Shown here: piece by piece, positions 47,496-58,818 of the stretch
Numbering within the stretch: the first letter of the stretch is position 1
Layout of the letters: each line of letters opens with the position of its first letter
Assembly: GCA_000953695.1 (NCBI GenBank)
Contig: LN554846.1
Span: 2,108,001-2,172,000 of the forward strand
Direction: 5' to 3'
DNA length: 64,000 bases
Source of the DNA: Aliivibrio wodanis
GTDB taxonomy: Bacteria > Pseudomonadota > Gammaproteobacteria > Enterobacterales > Vibrionaceae
Notes under the pieces: model-generated
What the model was told of the DNA's origin: nothing
Database searches by the model: none
Seen by the model: only the letters and a program-made list of their open reading frames with translations
Translations under genes and position numbers: made by a program

Positions 47496-50444
47496 ATGAA
47501 AAGAATGTTGATTAACGCAACCCAAAAGGAAGAGTTGCGCGTCGCATTAGTTGATGGCCAGCGCCTTTTTGATTTAGATATCGAAAGCCCAGGTCACGAA
47601 TCTAAAAAAGCTAATATTTATAAAGGTAAAATCACCCGTATCGAACCAAGCTTAGAAGCAGCTTTTGTTGATTACGGTGCTGATCGCCACGGTTTCCTTC
47701 CCCTTAAGGAAATCGCTAAAGAATATTTCCCACAAGGTTACACTTATCAAGGTCGTCCAAATATCAAGGACGTATTGCGAGAAGGCCAAGAAGTTATTGT
47801 TCAAGTTGAAAAAGAAGAGCGTGGCAACAAAGGCGCGGCTTTAACAACCTTCATATCTCTTGCTGGTAGCTACCTTGTTCTGATGCCAAACAATCCTCGT
47901 GCTGGCGGTATTTCTCGTCGAATCGAAGGTGAAGAACGCACCCAACTGAAAGCAGCACTAAGTACATTAGAACTACCTCAAGGTATGGGTCTAATTGTTC
48001 GCACTGCTGGTGTTGGTAAGTCTGCAGAAGAACTTGAATGGGATTTAAACGTACTCCTAAACCATTGGGAAGCGGTTAAACACGCCTCTGAATCAAACCA
48101 AGCACCTTTCCTAATTCACCAAGAAAGTAACGTAATTGTTCGTGCAATCCGTGATTACTTACGCCGTGATATTGGTGAGATCTTAATTGATAGCCCAAAA
48201 ATCTTTGATCGTGCTCGCCAACACATTCAACTTATTCGTCCTGACTTTTTGTCTCGCGTTAAGTTATATGAAGGTGAAGTTCCATTATTTAGCCACTATC
48301 AAATCGAAAGCCAGATTGAATCTGCTTTTGATCGTGAAGTGCGCTTACCTTCTGGTGGCTCAATCGTTATTGACCCTACAGAAGCATTAACCTCTATTGA
48401 TATCAACTCTGCTCGTGCAACGAAAGGTGGTGATATTGAAGAAACAGCATTAAATACTAACCTTGAAGCTGCAGATGAGATTGCCCGTCAATTACGTCTG
48501 CGTGACCTAGGTGGCCTAGTTGTTATCGACTTCATTGATATGACGCCAGTTCGTCATCAACGTGAAGTTGAAAACCGTATGCGTGAAGCTGTTCGTATGG
48601 ATCGTGCTCGCGTCCAAATCGGTCGTATTTCTCGCTTTGGTTTGTTAGAAATGTCTCGTCAACGCTTAAGTCCATCTTTAGCTGAAGCAAGTCATCACAT
48701 TTGTCCTCGTTGTACGGGTACAGGTGTGGTTCGTGATAATGAGTCTCTAGCACTATCTGTTCTACGTTTAATTGAAGAAGAGTCTCTAAAAGACAATACA
48801 ACGCAAGTTCTTGCGGTTGTCCCTGTTGCTATCGCTTCTTACTTACTTAATGAGAAACGTCGTTCAGTTCAACATGTTGAAAAATTCCATAGCGTACGCG
48901 TTATTATTGTTCCTAACTCTGACATGGAAACACCACACTTTGAAGTGGTTCGTATCCGTGAAGGTGAAGAACAAGAAATGTTATCTTATCTTCTGCCAAA
49001 GAAACTAGAAGCATTACGTGAAGCTGAAGCAAAAGAAGTTCCTACTGTAAATATTACGCCTAGAAAGCGTGAAGAGCCTGTACTTCAAGGGTTCAGTGCT
49101 CCTACTCAAGCAGCTCCTGTAGCAAAAGCACCAGAAGCGAAAGTAGCAGAAACTAAAGTTGTCGCTTCAACAGAAGAGAAACCAGGTATTATTACTCGTT
49201 TCTTCTCTGCAATTGCTAACTTCTTCTCTACACCAGAAACAGCACAACCTGCTGAGCCGGAGAAAAAAGTAGAAGAAGAAACACCAGCACAATCACAGCG
49301 TCGTAATCAAAATCGTAACCATGATCGTCGTCGTAACGAAAACGGTCGTAACAACCGCAATGGCCGTCGTAATGGCAATGAAAACCGTAATAACGAGAAT
49401 CGTAATGATAATCGTCGCGGAAAGAAAGTTGAAGATGCGCCAGTAGCTGTAACTAAACCAGTAAAAGCTACCGATAACAAGCCGACTAAACAACCTAAAG
49501 TTCGTAAAGAAATTGCAGAACAAGGTATAAAGTTAGCAGCAGAAGCACAACAGCCATCTCCTCAGGTAGCTGAAAAGCCAGTTGAAAAACGAGAAAAAAC
49601 GGTTCAAGTAAAACAACGTCGTCAGCGTCGTCAATTACAGAAGAAAGTTCGTACTGGACAAACTGTTGAAAGTGAAGTGAAAGTTGAAACAGAAATAGCA
49701 GTTGTGGTTGACTCTCAAGCACAAGCAGCAGGTTCTGTTGATACGAACACTGAGAAGAATACAGAACGTAAAGAAGGCCAACGTCGTAATCGTCGTTCAC
49801 CTCGTCATTTACGTGCAAGTGGTCAGCGTCGTCGTCGTCGTGATCGTCGTCCTTTCAACCCTTCTCGTTTATTTGCTGGTGTTGCATCACCTGAACTAGC
49901 TATGGGTAAAGTCTTCCCTGACTTCACTCGTATTCTAGAGCAGAAAAAAGCCAAGTTACAACAACAAGGCAAATTTGTAGATAACGAAACTCAAAACGCA
50001 AAAGATAAAGTAAATAACTCGACATTAATAAAAACAAATGTCGGTGGTGTTGCTTTCCCTGAAATGGCAATGGGTAAAGTACTACTTCCTTACGTTGCTA
50101 CGCCTATTATAAACGCTGTAGAAACAGTCGTTACTGAAACACCAGTAATTGAAACTCCAACAATCAACGAAGCACCTACGAAAGTAGAAACGCCAGTAGT
50201 TGAGAAAAAAGTTGAAGTTAAAGAAGAGGTAATGACTCCTACTGTTAAAGTTGTTGCTACAAAACCACAATATAAAGGTCAAGCATCTTCAGGGATGACA
50301 AAAGCAAGTGGCCCAACAGAGATTAAAGAGATCACTGTAAAAGCCGCTGCACTGAAAGCTGAACGTTTTGAACCAAAACAAGCGGGTAGCCAAACAGCCA
50401 CTTCTCAAGCAAGTGCTGCAATGGCAAAAACTGCTGGTTTATAA
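47496..50444 (+). CDS. rne: Ribonuclease E
   Basis: 982 aa, core of the RNA degradosome. The catalytic half (1 to about 520) has the S1 domain ([20 protein letters not shown]), DNase I-like Asp residues in VVIDFIDM and the zinc-link CPRCTGTG. The scaffold half starts with an amphipathic membrane helix near residue 561 ([16 protein letters not shown]), then an Arg/Asn-rich RNA-binding stretch and an AR2-like region ([20 protein letters not shown]). After it, the motif PE(L/M)AMGKV occurs twice. The total length is close to the E. coli protein (1061). A strong terminator follows. Confidence 0.97.
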   Translation: MKRMLINATQKEELRVALVDGQRLFDLDIESPGHESKKANIYKGKITRIEPSLEAAFVDYGADRHGFLPLKEIAKEYFPQGYTYQGRPNIKDVLREGQEVIVQVEKEERGNKGAALTTFISLAGSYLVLMPNNPRAGGISRRIEGEERTQLKAALSTLELPQGMGLIVRTAGVGKSAEELEWDLNVLLNHWEAVKHASESNQAPFLIHQESNVIVRAIRDYLRRDIGEILIDSPKIFDRARQHIQLIRPDFLSRVKLYEGEVPLFSHYQIESQIESAFDREVRLPSGGSIVIDPTEALTSIDINSARATKGGDIEETALNTNLEAADEIARQLRLRDLGGLVVIDFIDMTPVRHQREVENRMREAVRMDRARVQIGRISRFGLLEMSRQRLSPSLAEASHHICPRCTGTGVVRDNESLALSVLRLIEEESLKDNTTQVLAVVPVAIASYLLNEKRRSVQHVEKFHSVRVIIVPNSDMETPHFEVVRIREGEEQEMLSYLLPKKLEALREAEAKEVPTVNITPRKREEPVLQGFSAPTQAAPVAKAPEAKVAETKVVASTEEKPGIITRFFSAIANFFSTPETAQPAEPEKKVEEETPAQSQRRNQNRNHDRRRNENGRNNRNGRRNGNENRNNENRNDNRRGKKVEDAPVAVTKPVKATDNKPTKQPKVRKEIAEQGIKLAAEAQQPSPQVAEKPVEKREKTVQVKQRRQRRQLQKKVRTGQTVESEVKVETEIAVVVDSQAQAAGSVDTNTEKNTERKEGQRRNRRSPRHLRASGQRRRRRDRRPFNPSRLFAGVASPELAMGKVFPDFTRILEQKKAKLQQQGKFVDNETQNAKDKVNNSTLIKTNVGGVAFPEMAMGKVLLPYVATPIINAVETVVTETPVIETPTINEAPTKVETPVVEKKVEVKEEVMTPTVKVVATKPQYKGQASSGMTKASGPTEIKEITVKAAALKAERFEPKQAGSQTATSQASAAMAKTAGL

Positions 50445-50486
50445 TTTTTTAGGCTAATGCCTTCTAACAAATAAACTATCAATTTA

Positions 50487-50520
50487 AGCAAGTTACGTTT
50501 CGACGTAACTTGCTTTTTTT
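50487..50520 (+). terminator. Terminator after rne
   Basis: Perfect 11-bp stem GCAAGTTACGT / ACGTAACTTGC with a TTCG loop and a run of seven or eight T. Confidence 0.95.
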
Positions 50521-50619
50521 ATAGCGTTTTCATGAATAAACATTGAAGTTCATCACGCTTTTCTGTACGATTCGCGCCATACCGTGCTTGAAAAACAACC
50601 AAGAAGATATCTAAAAAAC

Positions 50620-52167
50620 ATGTTTGAATTCCCAAAATTTTCTAATCATTCTGTAAAGAATGACGTTTTATCAGGGCTAACCGTTGCGTTAGCTTTAGTT
50701 CCTGAAGCAGTTGCATTTGCTTTTGTTGCTGGTGTTGATCCAATGGTTGGCCTTTATGCTGCCTTTATTGTTGGTCTAATTACTTCTGTCATTGGCGGAC
50801 GCCCAGGAATGATCTCTGGTGCTACAGGCGCTATGGCCGTTGTTATGGTTAGCCTTGTTGCTATGCACGGCGTTCAATACCTTTTTGCTGCCATTTTACT
50901 CGCCGGCATTTTACAAATTGCAGCAGGCTTATTTAAATTAGGTAAGTTTATTCGAATTGTTCCACACCCAGTAATGATTGGTTTTGTGAATGGTTTAGCT
51001 ATCGTTATTTTCCTTGCTCAACTTGGCCAATTTAAAGCACCTGATGCTTTGGGTAACTTAGATTGGCTGCAAGGTCCTGAAATGATTTTAATGTTAGGTC
51101 TTGTTGCATTAACAATGGCTATCATTCATTTCTTACCAAAACTAACCACCTCTGTTCCTTCTTCATTAGTAGCAATTATTGTTGTTACTGGTTTAGTTCA
51201 AGGTTTAGATTTAGATACTCGTACTGTTGTCGATTTCTTGCGTACAATGAGTGGTGATGAAGCTGCAACACTAGCAGGTTCACTTCCTACTTTTTCAGTG
51301 CCTAACGTTCCTCTTTCTTTAGAAACGTTATACATCATTTTCCCGTACGCATTAATTTTAGCGGCAATCGGCCTAATCGAGTCATTATTAACTCTAACAG
51401 TAATTGATGAAATGACAGGTACTCGTGGCCAATCTAACCGTGAATGTGTAGGCCAGGGCGTTGCAAACGTAACTTGTTCCGTATTCGGTGCAATGGGTGG
51501 CTGTGCAATGATTGGTCAATCAATGATCAACGTTAACTCTGGTGGTCGTGGTCGTCTATCCGGTATCACTGCCGCTCTTGCTCTACTTGGCTTTATCTTA
51601 TTTGCTTCAGGCTTAATTGAGATGATCCCACTAGCTGCATTAGTTGGTGTTATGTTTATGGTTGTTATTGGTACATTTGAGTGGGCAACATTTAAATTAG
51701 CTCGTCGCGTACCAAAACAAGACTTCTTTGTGATTGTATTAGTAACTGTTGTAACGGTTCTAACTGACCTTGCAGTGGCTGTTGGTGTTGGTGTTATAGC
51801 ATCAGCACTTATGTTTGCATGGCAACACGCGAAACATATTTACTCAACAAACTCAATTAATGATGAAAACTCTAAGGTTTATGAGATCAATGGTCCTATA
51901 TTCTTTGGTTCTGCTGCTAATTTCTTAGAGTTATTTGATGTGGAAAATGACCCTCAAGATATCATCATCGACTTTGCTTCATCACGTATTGTTGATCATT
52001 CAGCAATTGAAGCTATTGATACTATTGCAGATCGTTATTCTAAAGCTGGTAAAAAAGTACATCTTCGCCACTTAAGTCAAGATTGCCATGCTCTACTAAA
52101 TAAAGCAGGTAGTCTAGTTGAGATTAACGTAAAAGAAGACCCAATCTATAAAGTAGTAAGCCAATAG
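50620..52167 (+). CDS. SulP-family anion transporter with STAS domain
   Basis: About 515 aa: 10-14 membrane segments (about 10-410) with the SulP signature [27 protein letters not shown], then a cytosolic STAS domain (about 420-510, [12 protein letters not shown] ... [15 protein letters not shown]). SulP proteins move sulfate, bicarbonate or dicarboxylates; the substrate cannot be told here. An upstream GTG (50584) is open, but the ATG at 50620 gives the usual start; neither has a strong ribosome site. Confidence 0.9.
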   Translation: MFEFPKFSNHSVKNDVLSGLTVALALVPEAVAFAFVAGVDPMVGLYAAFIVGLITSVIGGRPGMISGATGAMAVVMVSLVAMHGVQYLFAAILLAGILQIAAGLFKLGKFIRIVPHPVMIGFVNGLAIVIFLAQLGQFKAPDALGNLDWLQGPEMILMLGLVALTMAIIHFLPKLTTSVPSSLVAIIVVTGLVQGLDLDTRTVVDFLRTMSGDEAATLAGSLPTFSVPNVPLSLETLYIIFPYALILAAIGLIESLLTLTVIDEMTGTRGQSNRECVGQGVANVTCSVFGAMGGCAMIGQSMINVNSGGRGRLSGITAALALLGFILFASGLIEMIPLAALVGVMFMVVIGTFEWATFKLARRVPKQDFFVIVLVTVVTVLTDLAVAVGVGVIASALMFAWQHAKHIYSTNSINDENSKVYEINGPIFFGSAANFLELFDVENDPQDIIIDFASSRIVDHSAIEAIDTIADRYSKAGKKVHLRHLSQDCHALLNKAGSLVEINVKEDPIYKVVSQ

Positions 52168-52208
52168 CCTTACTGCAATCTAGGCAATGGAAGTATTACA
52201 TGAAATAA

Positions 52209-52246
52209 AACCCCGATAAGATTTCTCTTATCGGGGTTATTTTTTA
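52209..52246. terminator. Bidirectional terminator (SulP / HD-GYP)
   Basis: Perfect 13-bp arms AACCCCGATAAGA / TCTTATCGGGGTT with a 4-nt loop and T-run. Confidence 0.92.
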
Positions 52247-52283
52247 GTGCTCTAACGAATACCTAATCAAGTAAATATGAGAG

Positions 52284-53738
52284 TTATTTATCCTGATATT
52301 GCTTTGCTATCGCTTTAAATTCATCCTCAACTCGCATAAATGCTTCAACTATTTGAGGATCAAAGTGCGTTCCTTTTCCTTCTAGAATAATACCTCTTGC
52401 CTTCTCATGGCTAAACCCTGGTTTATATACTCGCTTTGAAATAAGTGCATCATAGACATCAGCTAGTGCCATTAAACGACCTGACAACGGTATGTCCTCA
52501 CCTTCTAATTTTTGCGGATAGCCACTTCCATCCCACTTTTCATGGTGAGTTAATGCAATTTCTTTTGCTAGCATTAAGAAAGAACTATCCCCTTCCATTT
52601 GAGATTCAGCAATTGAAAGCGCTTGAGCTCCTATCATAGGATGCTGCTTCATGGTTTCAAATTCGTCGTCTGTTAATTTACCCGGTTTCAATAAAATATT
52701 ATCAGGGATCCCGACTTTCCCAACATCATGCAACGGTGCTGATTTATAAAGAAGGTCTATATATTCATCGCTAAGTAAAGAGCTGTGAGAAGGTAACGTC
52801 TGCAAATCCAACGCGAGTGATTTAATATATTTCTGAGTTCGTAATATATGAGCCCCTGTTTCATTATCTCTTGATTCAGCTAAAGCAGAAAGGCCTACAA
52901 TAGCCGAGTCTCGTGTTTGCTGAAGCTCTATCTTATTCTTCTCTAAATTCGATAGCATATTATTTGTAAGACTTCCTAAAACTCCAAATTCATCATGATT
53001 ATAAATTGGAATTCGCGTACTCATTGAGCCTAAAGATACTTCATTTAATGCATTTTCTTTAGACCTAAGGACCACTGATAACTTCTTACCCCATAGAAAC
53101 ACAATACTGAAAGTGTAGAGAAACAATATGGTACTTATAAAAATAAATTCTTTAATTATGCTTATTTTCCCCTCACCATTAAAAAAACGTTCAGGCTGTT
53201 CCTCTAACCAAAATAGGTCCTTTACCGCAACCATAACAAGCGTTGTAGTCAGAGCAATAACCAATAAAATCATCAAAAACATAAATTGCTGGATGATTGA
53301 CTCTCTTTCGCCATGTAGTTGAGTGTTTAAATAAGGACTATCAGACATATGCTGATATCGTTCAATTAAGGTAAGTTGTTCTGAGATTATCCCAGTGAAT
53401 ACCCCTAAAATAACCATTCCGAAAATTACCTTCAAATTACTTTCGATTGGAAATTCATGATTAACTCCCATAAATATAGAAAGTAAAATACCAAATAACG
53501 TAAAGTTAACGATTTCTTTAACTATTGGAGAGGCTTTGTTAAGTAATGAATTAGGTATAAAAATAAAGAAGCGAACCAAAAGCATAGCTAAAAATGTTAA
53601 TCCAACCTCTACAAAAATTACCTTTTTAGGTAATGATTCGATAAAAGGGCACACAAAAATTCCATAGAAAATGAAAACTATAGCCCCAATACCATATAAC
53701 CCACTGATATTCTTTTTATTTAATTGATAATTAATCAT
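52284..53738 (-). CDS. Membrane HD-GYP domain phosphodiesterase
   Basis: 484 aa. Residues 1 to about 220 hold several transmembrane segments, followed by a HAMP-like linker (LGSMSTRIPIYNHDEFGVLG, about 235-255) and an HD-GYP domain with HD at 337-338 (PLHDVGKVGIPD), HHEKWDGSGYP (GYP at 406-408) and ALADVYDAL. The motif set looks complete, so it probably degrades c-di-GMP. The ORF is open to 53825, but GAGGG before the ATG at 53738 decides the start. Signal sensed: unknown. Confidence 0.9.
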   Translation of the reverse strand: MINYQLNKKNISGLYGIGAIVFIFYGIFVCPFIESLPKKVIFVEVGLTFLAMLLVRFFIFIPNSLLNKASPIVKEIVNFTLFGILLSIFMGVNHEFPIESNLKVIFGMVILGVFTGIISEQLTLIERYQHMSDSPYLNTQLHGERESIIQQFMFLMILLVIALTTTLVMVAVKDLFWLEEQPERFFNGEGKISIIKEFIFISTILFLYTFSIVFLWGKKLSVVLRSKENALNEVSLGSMSTRIPIYNHDEFGVLGSLTNNMLSNLEKNKIELQQTRDSAIVGLSALAESRDNETGAHILRTQKYIKSLALDLQTLPSHSSLLSDEYIDLLYKSAPLHDVGKVGIPDNILLKPGKLTDDEFETMKQHPMIGAQALSIAESQMEGDSSFLMLAKEIALTHHEKWDGSGYPQKLEGEDIPLSGRLMALADVYDALISKRVYKPGFSHEKARGIILEGKGTHFDPQIVEAFMRVEDEFKAIAKQYQDK

Positions 53739-53866
53739 ACAACCCTCATTAATAATTAACACAATAGTGACATTTGTTAAGTAAACTCTCAATATAATAA
53801 TTTGTTGAATAAGTTTTACTCTCATGTGTTCATTGTTATGATTTCATTCTAAACATGGAGAAACTA

Positions 53867-54469
53867 ATGAATAATATAGCAAAAGAACAACGTTATAAGC
53901 AGCGACAGGAAAAAATTAAAAATAATATAGATAAGCGTGTAGGTGAAGCTCAAACAGAAAAAGGCTTATTAATAGTTATTACTGGCAATGGAAAAGGTAA
54001 AACAACCTCTGGTTTTGGCACTGTAGCTCGAGCGGTTGGACATGGCTTAAATTGTGTTGTTGCTCAATTTATTAAAGGTACTTGGGATTGTGGCGAAAGA
54101 AACTTACTAGAAGGTCATGGTGTCCCTTTCTATGTAATGAAAACAGGGTTTACTTGGAATACGCAGGATAAAACCGCTGATACAGAAGCCGCACAGCGTG
54201 TATGGCAAGATTGTAAGAAAAGCCTGTCTGATGAGTCAATCGATCTCGTTTTATTGGATGAGATGACTTACATGGTCACTTATGGCTATATTGACTTAGA
54301 AGAGCTTAAAACGGCCTTAATGAATCGTCCAAAAATGCAATCTGTGGTAATTACAGGACGAGCAGCGCATCGTGAATTAATTGAAATGGCTGATACGGTA
54401 TCTGAAGTTCGAAATGTAAAACATGCTTTTGATTCGGGCGTTAAGGCCCTAAAAGGCATCGACTGGTAG
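53867..54469 (+). CDS. cobO: Cob(I)yrinic acid a,c-diamide adenosyltransferase (BtuR/CobO)
   Basis: 200 aa. P-loop GNGKGKTTSGFG and LLDEMTYMVTYGY mark the CobA/BtuR family, which transfers adenosyl from ATP to cobalamin. The N-terminus is basic and helical. An in-frame ATG lies at 53855, but GGAGA sits at the right distance for the ATG at 53867. It is monocistronic; B12 salvage genes are not nearby. Confidence 0.93.
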   Translation: MNNIAKEQRYKQRQEKIKNNIDKRVGEAQTEKGLLIVITGNGKGKTTSGFGTVARAVGHGLNCVVAQFIKGTWDCGERNLLEGHGVPFYVMKTGFTWNTQDKTADTEAAQRVWQDCKKSLSDESIDLVLLDEMTYMVTYGYIDLEELKTALMNRPKMQSVVITGRAAHRELIEMADTVSEVRNVKHAFDSGVKALKGIDW

Positions 54470-54497
54470 ATCAGCCCTCTATCCTTAATAACAAATA

Positions 54498-54536
54498 AAA
54501 ATGGCCTGTATCAATCGTGATCACAGGCCATTTTTT
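54498..54536. terminator. Bidirectional terminator (cobO / asmA)
   Basis: Arms AAAATGGCCTGT and ACAGGCCATTTT around a loop with an inner GATC pairing, T-run on the plus strand. Confidence 0.85.
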
Positions 54537-54558
54537 AAACTGTTATTATTACGGTAAA

Positions 54559-56697
54559 TTAATTAAAAAGTCCTTTCAGCAGTTTATTTGCCGCTTCTTT
54601 TACTTTTTCATCTTTAATTTTATTACCATACTTCTCTTCAAGCTTTTCTATACCACGATCAATTTCTTTCTTGGCTTTTTGCTGCATAACATCATCAAAC
54701 TCAAGCTTATATTTTGGCTTAGCCCATAGACCCGTAATTCTAATTGGTATCGTCACGTCTTTTAGATCATCAATATCTTTGCCGCCCTGACCTTTCAGAG
54801 AACTAACAATAGAGCTTTTGATTAACATATTTGCCGTTTCATCAACATAATCAGCCGAGCCTTCACCATGAATACGTAGTAATGGGGATACCATCTTAAT
54901 ATTTTTCGTCGTTGCATTGCCTTTTGATAAGTAAAAGTCTGCTGTTAGTGCACTAAAGTCTGTTTTTTCAGCTTCTTCACTGCCTTGAACTTTTTCACCT
55001 TTGATTTTGGCGTAAGTTGTTCTAATCAATAATGGGATATTAACGCCATTCACGGCACCATCTGCAAAATTAACGGATGCTTTCCCTTTAAGATTTTGTT
55101 TTAGAGCGCTTGATTTTAAGCTCTTACCTGAAATATTAAGTGCGATATTACCAGTACCTTCAACTAGACTTTCACCCATAACATCAGTCAATAAAGGAGC
55201 AACCTGTACACCTTTAATTGATTGTTTAAAGGTATACGTTGGTGTTGTATTGCGAGCATCCAATGTTGCAGTCATATCAATCGCACCATCGTATAAATCC
55301 GAGTGAAATTTCGTTAGCTTTAATACACCACGATTAACTGAGAACACAGAAGTAACATTGTGCATCTTGGCATTACTTGCCTTAAATTTATCAATAACAA
55401 TCGAGCCTGCCACATCAAGTGATTTTAGTGCACTTAAATCAGGTTCTACTTCTTTTGTGGTTACGTTTGCCACTTTTTTGCTATCTTTTTCTGTCTTTTT
55501 AACCGTTACTGTCTCACTTTGAGGTAAGGTTGCCAATAACGCATCAACATCAATATTCGGGCTCTGCAATTCAAAACGTACCTTCGGGATATCGTTTAAC
55601 AGCACGCTCATCTTGCCATTAAAATCAGTATCTACCGCTGACAGAGCCAATTTTTCAATCTTTAAATACGATTTATTTAAATCAAATGAGCTGTTAAAAC
55701 CAATAACAGCGGTAACATCTTCATTTGGTATCCCTTCTCCTTTCACATTATTTGTACTTGAAAAGTCTTTAACTTGGACAACGTCTAATGCTTTTGGTAC
55801 ATACAATGCAAATGTAGAGTTTGAACTTACTTGAAGCGCATTAGCCTTACCCGTCGCCTTTAAGCTAATGTTAGCCCACTCATCAAAAGAGAATTGGTCA
55901 ATGCTGAATCTGATATCTTTAAATTTATTTGATGCATCAGAATAAGAAGCAGTAAACTCAGTCTGCTTTAATGACGCCGCATCTAATGTAGCGGCAATAT
56001 TTAAATCAGTCTTGCCGTCTAACGCCACTTTTTGCTGACCTAAGTCTCCCTTTAAATTAAAAGATAACTTTGCCCACTCACCTGGGCTGAACTGAGACAA
56101 TGACAAATTCATATCACTAAAATACATTTTAGTGCCTGCTTTATCATCTTGAATAAGTACTTCCGCATTAGTTAATGCAATACCTTCTAAAGTCACCTTC
56201 CAATCATTAAGTTGTGCGCTAGGTTTTGTATTTTCAGTACTAACCGTTTCTACTGTCGCTTCTATAGATGTCGCTTCCGCTGTATCATCTGTTACTTTTT
56301 CTAGCCCAATGTTATCAAGGTTACTCAACCCATTTTTTAATGTGTGCAACGTAAAAGAAGCACCATCTAGAGTCACTAACCCAATATTAATTTCATGTTG
56401 GAATAGTGGACGTACATTAAGATCTAAAACGGCATTATTAAACTTCACAAGATCAGGAGTAGCAAAGCCATCTGGGTTACTTAGAGCAACTTCACCAATA
56501 GAGAAACCAATCGATGGGAAAAATCGCCACTCAATATCTCCATTAATGGTTAACTGACGTCCTGTTTGCGCTTGAATTTTGTCTTTGATTAATGGTTTAA
56601 ACTCATTAGGATTAACAAGTAATACCAATACTAAAAAAGCAGCAATGACTGCAATAAAAGGGATGCTAACTAATAAGGCTAATTTTTTCACGGCCAA
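54559..56697 (-). CDS. asmA: AsmA-family protein
   Basis: 712 aa. One N-terminal membrane anchor (LALLVSIPFIAVIAAFLVLVLLV is the helix region, about residues 5-27), then a large periplasmic beta-rich domain with the AsmA start NPNEFKPLIKDKIQAQTGRQL and the C-terminal AsmA block (TGNIALNISGKSLKSSAL, NFADGAVNGVNIPLLIR). AsmA-like proteins are thought to move phospholipids or affect outer-membrane assembly. It ends in a lysine-rich helix. Confidence 0.92.
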   Translation of the reverse strand: MAVKKLALLVSIPFIAVIAAFLVLVLLVNPNEFKPLIKDKIQAQTGRQLTINGDIEWRFFPSIGFSIGEVALSNPDGFATPDLVKFNNAVLDLNVRPLFQHEINIGLVTLDGASFTLHTLKNGLSNLDNIGLEKVTDDTAEATSIEATVETVSTENTKPSAQLNDWKVTLEGIALTNAEVLIQDDKAGTKMYFSDMNLSLSQFSPGEWAKLSFNLKGDLGQQKVALDGKTDLNIAATLDAASLKQTEFTASYSDASNKFKDIRFSIDQFSFDEWANISLKATGKANALQVSSNSTFALYVPKALDVVQVKDFSSTNNVKGEGIPNEDVTAVIGFNSSFDLNKSYLKIEKLALSAVDTDFNGKMSVLLNDIPKVRFELQSPNIDVDALLATLPQSETVTVKKTEKDSKKVANVTTKEVEPDLSALKSLDVAGSIVIDKFKASNAKMHNVTSVFSVNRGVLKLTKFHSDLYDGAIDMTATLDARNTTPTYTFKQSIKGVQVAPLLTDVMGESLVEGTGNIALNISGKSLKSSALKQNLKGKASVNFADGAVNGVNIPLLIRTTYAKIKGEKVQGSEEAEKTDFSALTADFYLSKGNATTKNIKMVSPLLRIHGEGSADYVDETANMLIKSSIVSSLKGQGGKDIDDLKDVTIPIRITGLWAKPKYKLEFDDVMQQKAKKEIDRGIEKLEEKYGNKIKDEKVKEAANKLLKGLFN

Positions 56698-56822
56698 AAT
56701 CCATCTAAGTGTATTAAAATAGTAACGATAATGTGAATTATGCCATTAGTTACGCCTAATAAACATAAGGTTATGATTAGTTATAGATCTAAATAATATA
56801 AAGTGATAGAAAACAGATAAAA

Positions 56823-56850
56823 AAAAGGCCAACAATGACGTTGGCCTTTT
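56823..56850 (-). terminator. Terminator after udk
   Basis: Perfect 11-bp arms AAAAGGCCAAC / GTTGGCCTTTT with a 6-nt loop, T-run on the minus strand. Confidence 0.88.
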
Positions 56851-56864
56851 TATAAATCACTATA

Positions 56865-57512
56865 TTACGCTTTTAATAGTCGCGAAATATGAGCTTTCAA
56901 CACATCAATCGCAATTCGGTTTTTACCACCGCGTGGAACAATGATATCAGCATGTTGTTTTGATGGATCAATAAATTGCATGAACATTGGGCGTACTGTT
57001 TTCTGGTATTGCTGGAATACCGATTCCATTGTACGACCACGTTCTTCTACATCACGTTTAGCACGGCGTAATAAACAAATATCTAATGGCGTGTCCATAA
57101 ACACACTTGCGTGCATTAAATTACGTAAACGCGGATCAGTTAAAAGCAAAATACCTTCTAAGATAATCACTTTTTTAGGAGTCATCACTTCAACTTCAGA
57201 AGTGCGAGTGTGCTCTGTATAGCTATAGGTTGGAATATCAACCTTTTCACCACGCATAAGCTGCTCAAGATGCTCACAAAGTAGCTCGTGATCAAGTGCG
57301 CTTGGGTGATCGTAATTTGTTTTGACTCTTTCTTCCATGGTCAGGTGGCTTTGGTCCTTGTAGTAACTGTCTTCAGTTATTACACCAATTTGATGATCGC
57401 CAACTTTTGCTCGTAGTTCGTTATAAATAGTCGAAGCGATCAAACTCTTACCTGAAGCTGATGCCCCTGCAATACCTACGATAATACAGTTTTGATTACT
57501 GTTCTCTGACAT
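56865..57512 (-). CDS. udk: Uridine kinase
   Basis: 215 aa. Phosphorylates uridine and cytidine. P-loop [12 protein letters not shown], then [11 protein letters not shown] and [13 protein letters not shown], the substrate-binding block of the uridine/cytidine kinase family. It follows mrp by 105 bp on the same strand, an order common in gammaproteobacteria near metG. Confidence 0.96.
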   Translation of the reverse strand: MSENSNQNCIIVGIAGASASGKSLIASTIYNELRAKVGDHQIGVITEDSYYKDQSHLTMEERVKTNYDHPSALDHELLCEHLEQLMRGEKVDIPTYSYTEHTRTSEVEVMTPKKVIILEGILLLTDPRLRNLMHASVFMDTPLDICLLRRAKRDVEERGRTMESVFQQYQKTVRPMFMQFIDPSKQHADIIVPRGGKNRIAIDVLKAHISRLLKA

Positions 57513-57617
57513 AAAAGATACCTAAAAGTGTGCGAGATGCGGTGATTAAAATAAAACCGCCTAATTATAGGGATTACGAACTACACTTTCCACCGATAAT
57601 TACACTTAACTTTGACA

Positions 57618-58685
57618 CTATAATGACTTGAACATTATTTGGTCAACAATGACCTCTCCTCGCCAATACAAGCGACTAGACACCTGTTCTGCTAACTGAA
57701 TATAGAGCTGGCTGTGGGCACTTGTCACATTTGAAGCCACACTTGGCGTCCCAGAATCCGTTTCACTTCGAATATCAATATGTAGAGGAAGCTTACCTAA
57801 TAATGGGATCGCATAATGTTTCGCCATTAATTCTGCACCACCAGTCCCAAAGATCGCTTCTTCATGCCCACAATTAGAACAAATATGCACACTCATATTT
57901 TCGACCACACCAATCACAGGAATATCTACTTTAGTAAACATATTTACCCCTTTTATAGCGTCCGTTAACGCGAGGTCTTGAGGAGTCGTAACAATCAATG
58001 CACCCGTTGTCGGGATCTGTTGTGACAAAGTAAGTTGAATATCACCGGTACCTGGTGGCATATCAATGATCAAATAATCCAAGTCAGGCCATAAGGTTTC
58101 ATTCACTAACTGAGACAATGCTTTAGAAGCCATTGGACCACGCCATACTGCCGCTTCTGCTTTATCAACTAAATAACCAATTGAATTACTATAGAGACCA
58201 TGAGCTTCAACTGGCATCATGCGATTATTATCGACAATGTTTGGCTTTTTATCTTCAACACCCAACATAAGAGGTACAGATGGCCCATAAATATCAGCAT
58301 CTAAGATCCCAACTCTCGCACCTAGATGTTGGAGTGCTAATGCTAAATTAACAGCCGTCGTTGATTTACCCACACCACCTTTACCAGAACTTACTGCAAT
58401 AATATTCTTAACGCCTTTCACTGCCGGTTTATTTGTTTTTAAAGTAGCAGGTTTCATTACAATCACGACTGATAATGACGGTATCGCTAAGATTACTTTT
58501 TGTGATTCCACCCAAGAGAGTAATTCCTGCTTAATTGAGCCAGAAACAAAGGGTAATGTTACTGTAATCACGCCAGTTGCCGCGATTGAAACCATATTAG
58601 GGATCTCAGCCCAACCCTCACAAAGTTGTGGATGCGTAAATTCATTTAACCAATTTTTAATCTCTGCCATCGTTGTAAATGCCAT
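57618..58685 (-). CDS. apbC: Iron-sulfur cluster carrier protein Mrp/ApbC
   Basis: 355 aa. Deviant Walker A SSGKGGVGKSTTAVNL and the MRP motif IDMPPGTGDIQLTLSQ. A CxxC (HICSNCGH) holds the bridging [4Fe-4S] cluster. The N-terminal 80 or so residues are a DUF59-like domain. It delivers Fe-S clusters to apoproteins. It is divergent from metG, as in E. coli. Confidence 0.96.
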   Translation of the reverse strand: MAFTTMAEIKNWLNEFTHPQLCEGWAEIPNMVSIAATGVITVTLPFVSGSIKQELLSWVESQKVILAIPSLSVVIVMKPATLKTNKPAVKGVKNIIAVSSGKGGVGKSTTAVNLALALQHLGARVGILDADIYGPSVPLMLGVEDKKPNIVDNNRMMPVEAHGLYSNSIGYLVDKAEAAVWRGPMASKALSQLVNETLWPDLDYLIIDMPPGTGDIQLTLSQQIPTTGALIVTTPQDLALTDAIKGVNMFTKVDIPVIGVVENMSVHICSNCGHEEAIFGTGGAELMAKHYAIPLLGKLPLHIDIRSETDSGTPSVASNVTSAHSQLYIQLAEQVSSRLYWRGEVIVDQIMFKSL

Positions 58686-58818
58686 CTTAGCAACTCCTCA
58701 TCTATTTTTACTCATCCTATCACTAATTGAACCCTTGATCCTCTATGCTTTCTAGCTCGCTTCAGGTACTATTTATCTCTTAAAATTTTCACCCATCACA
58801 TTAAGCGAAAGAGAAGAT

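Noticed and set aside
49293-49818. Minus-strand ORFs over the rne tail
   Set aside because: Antisense readings of Arg/Asn/Glu repeats in the RNase E scaffold; low complexity without gene signals.
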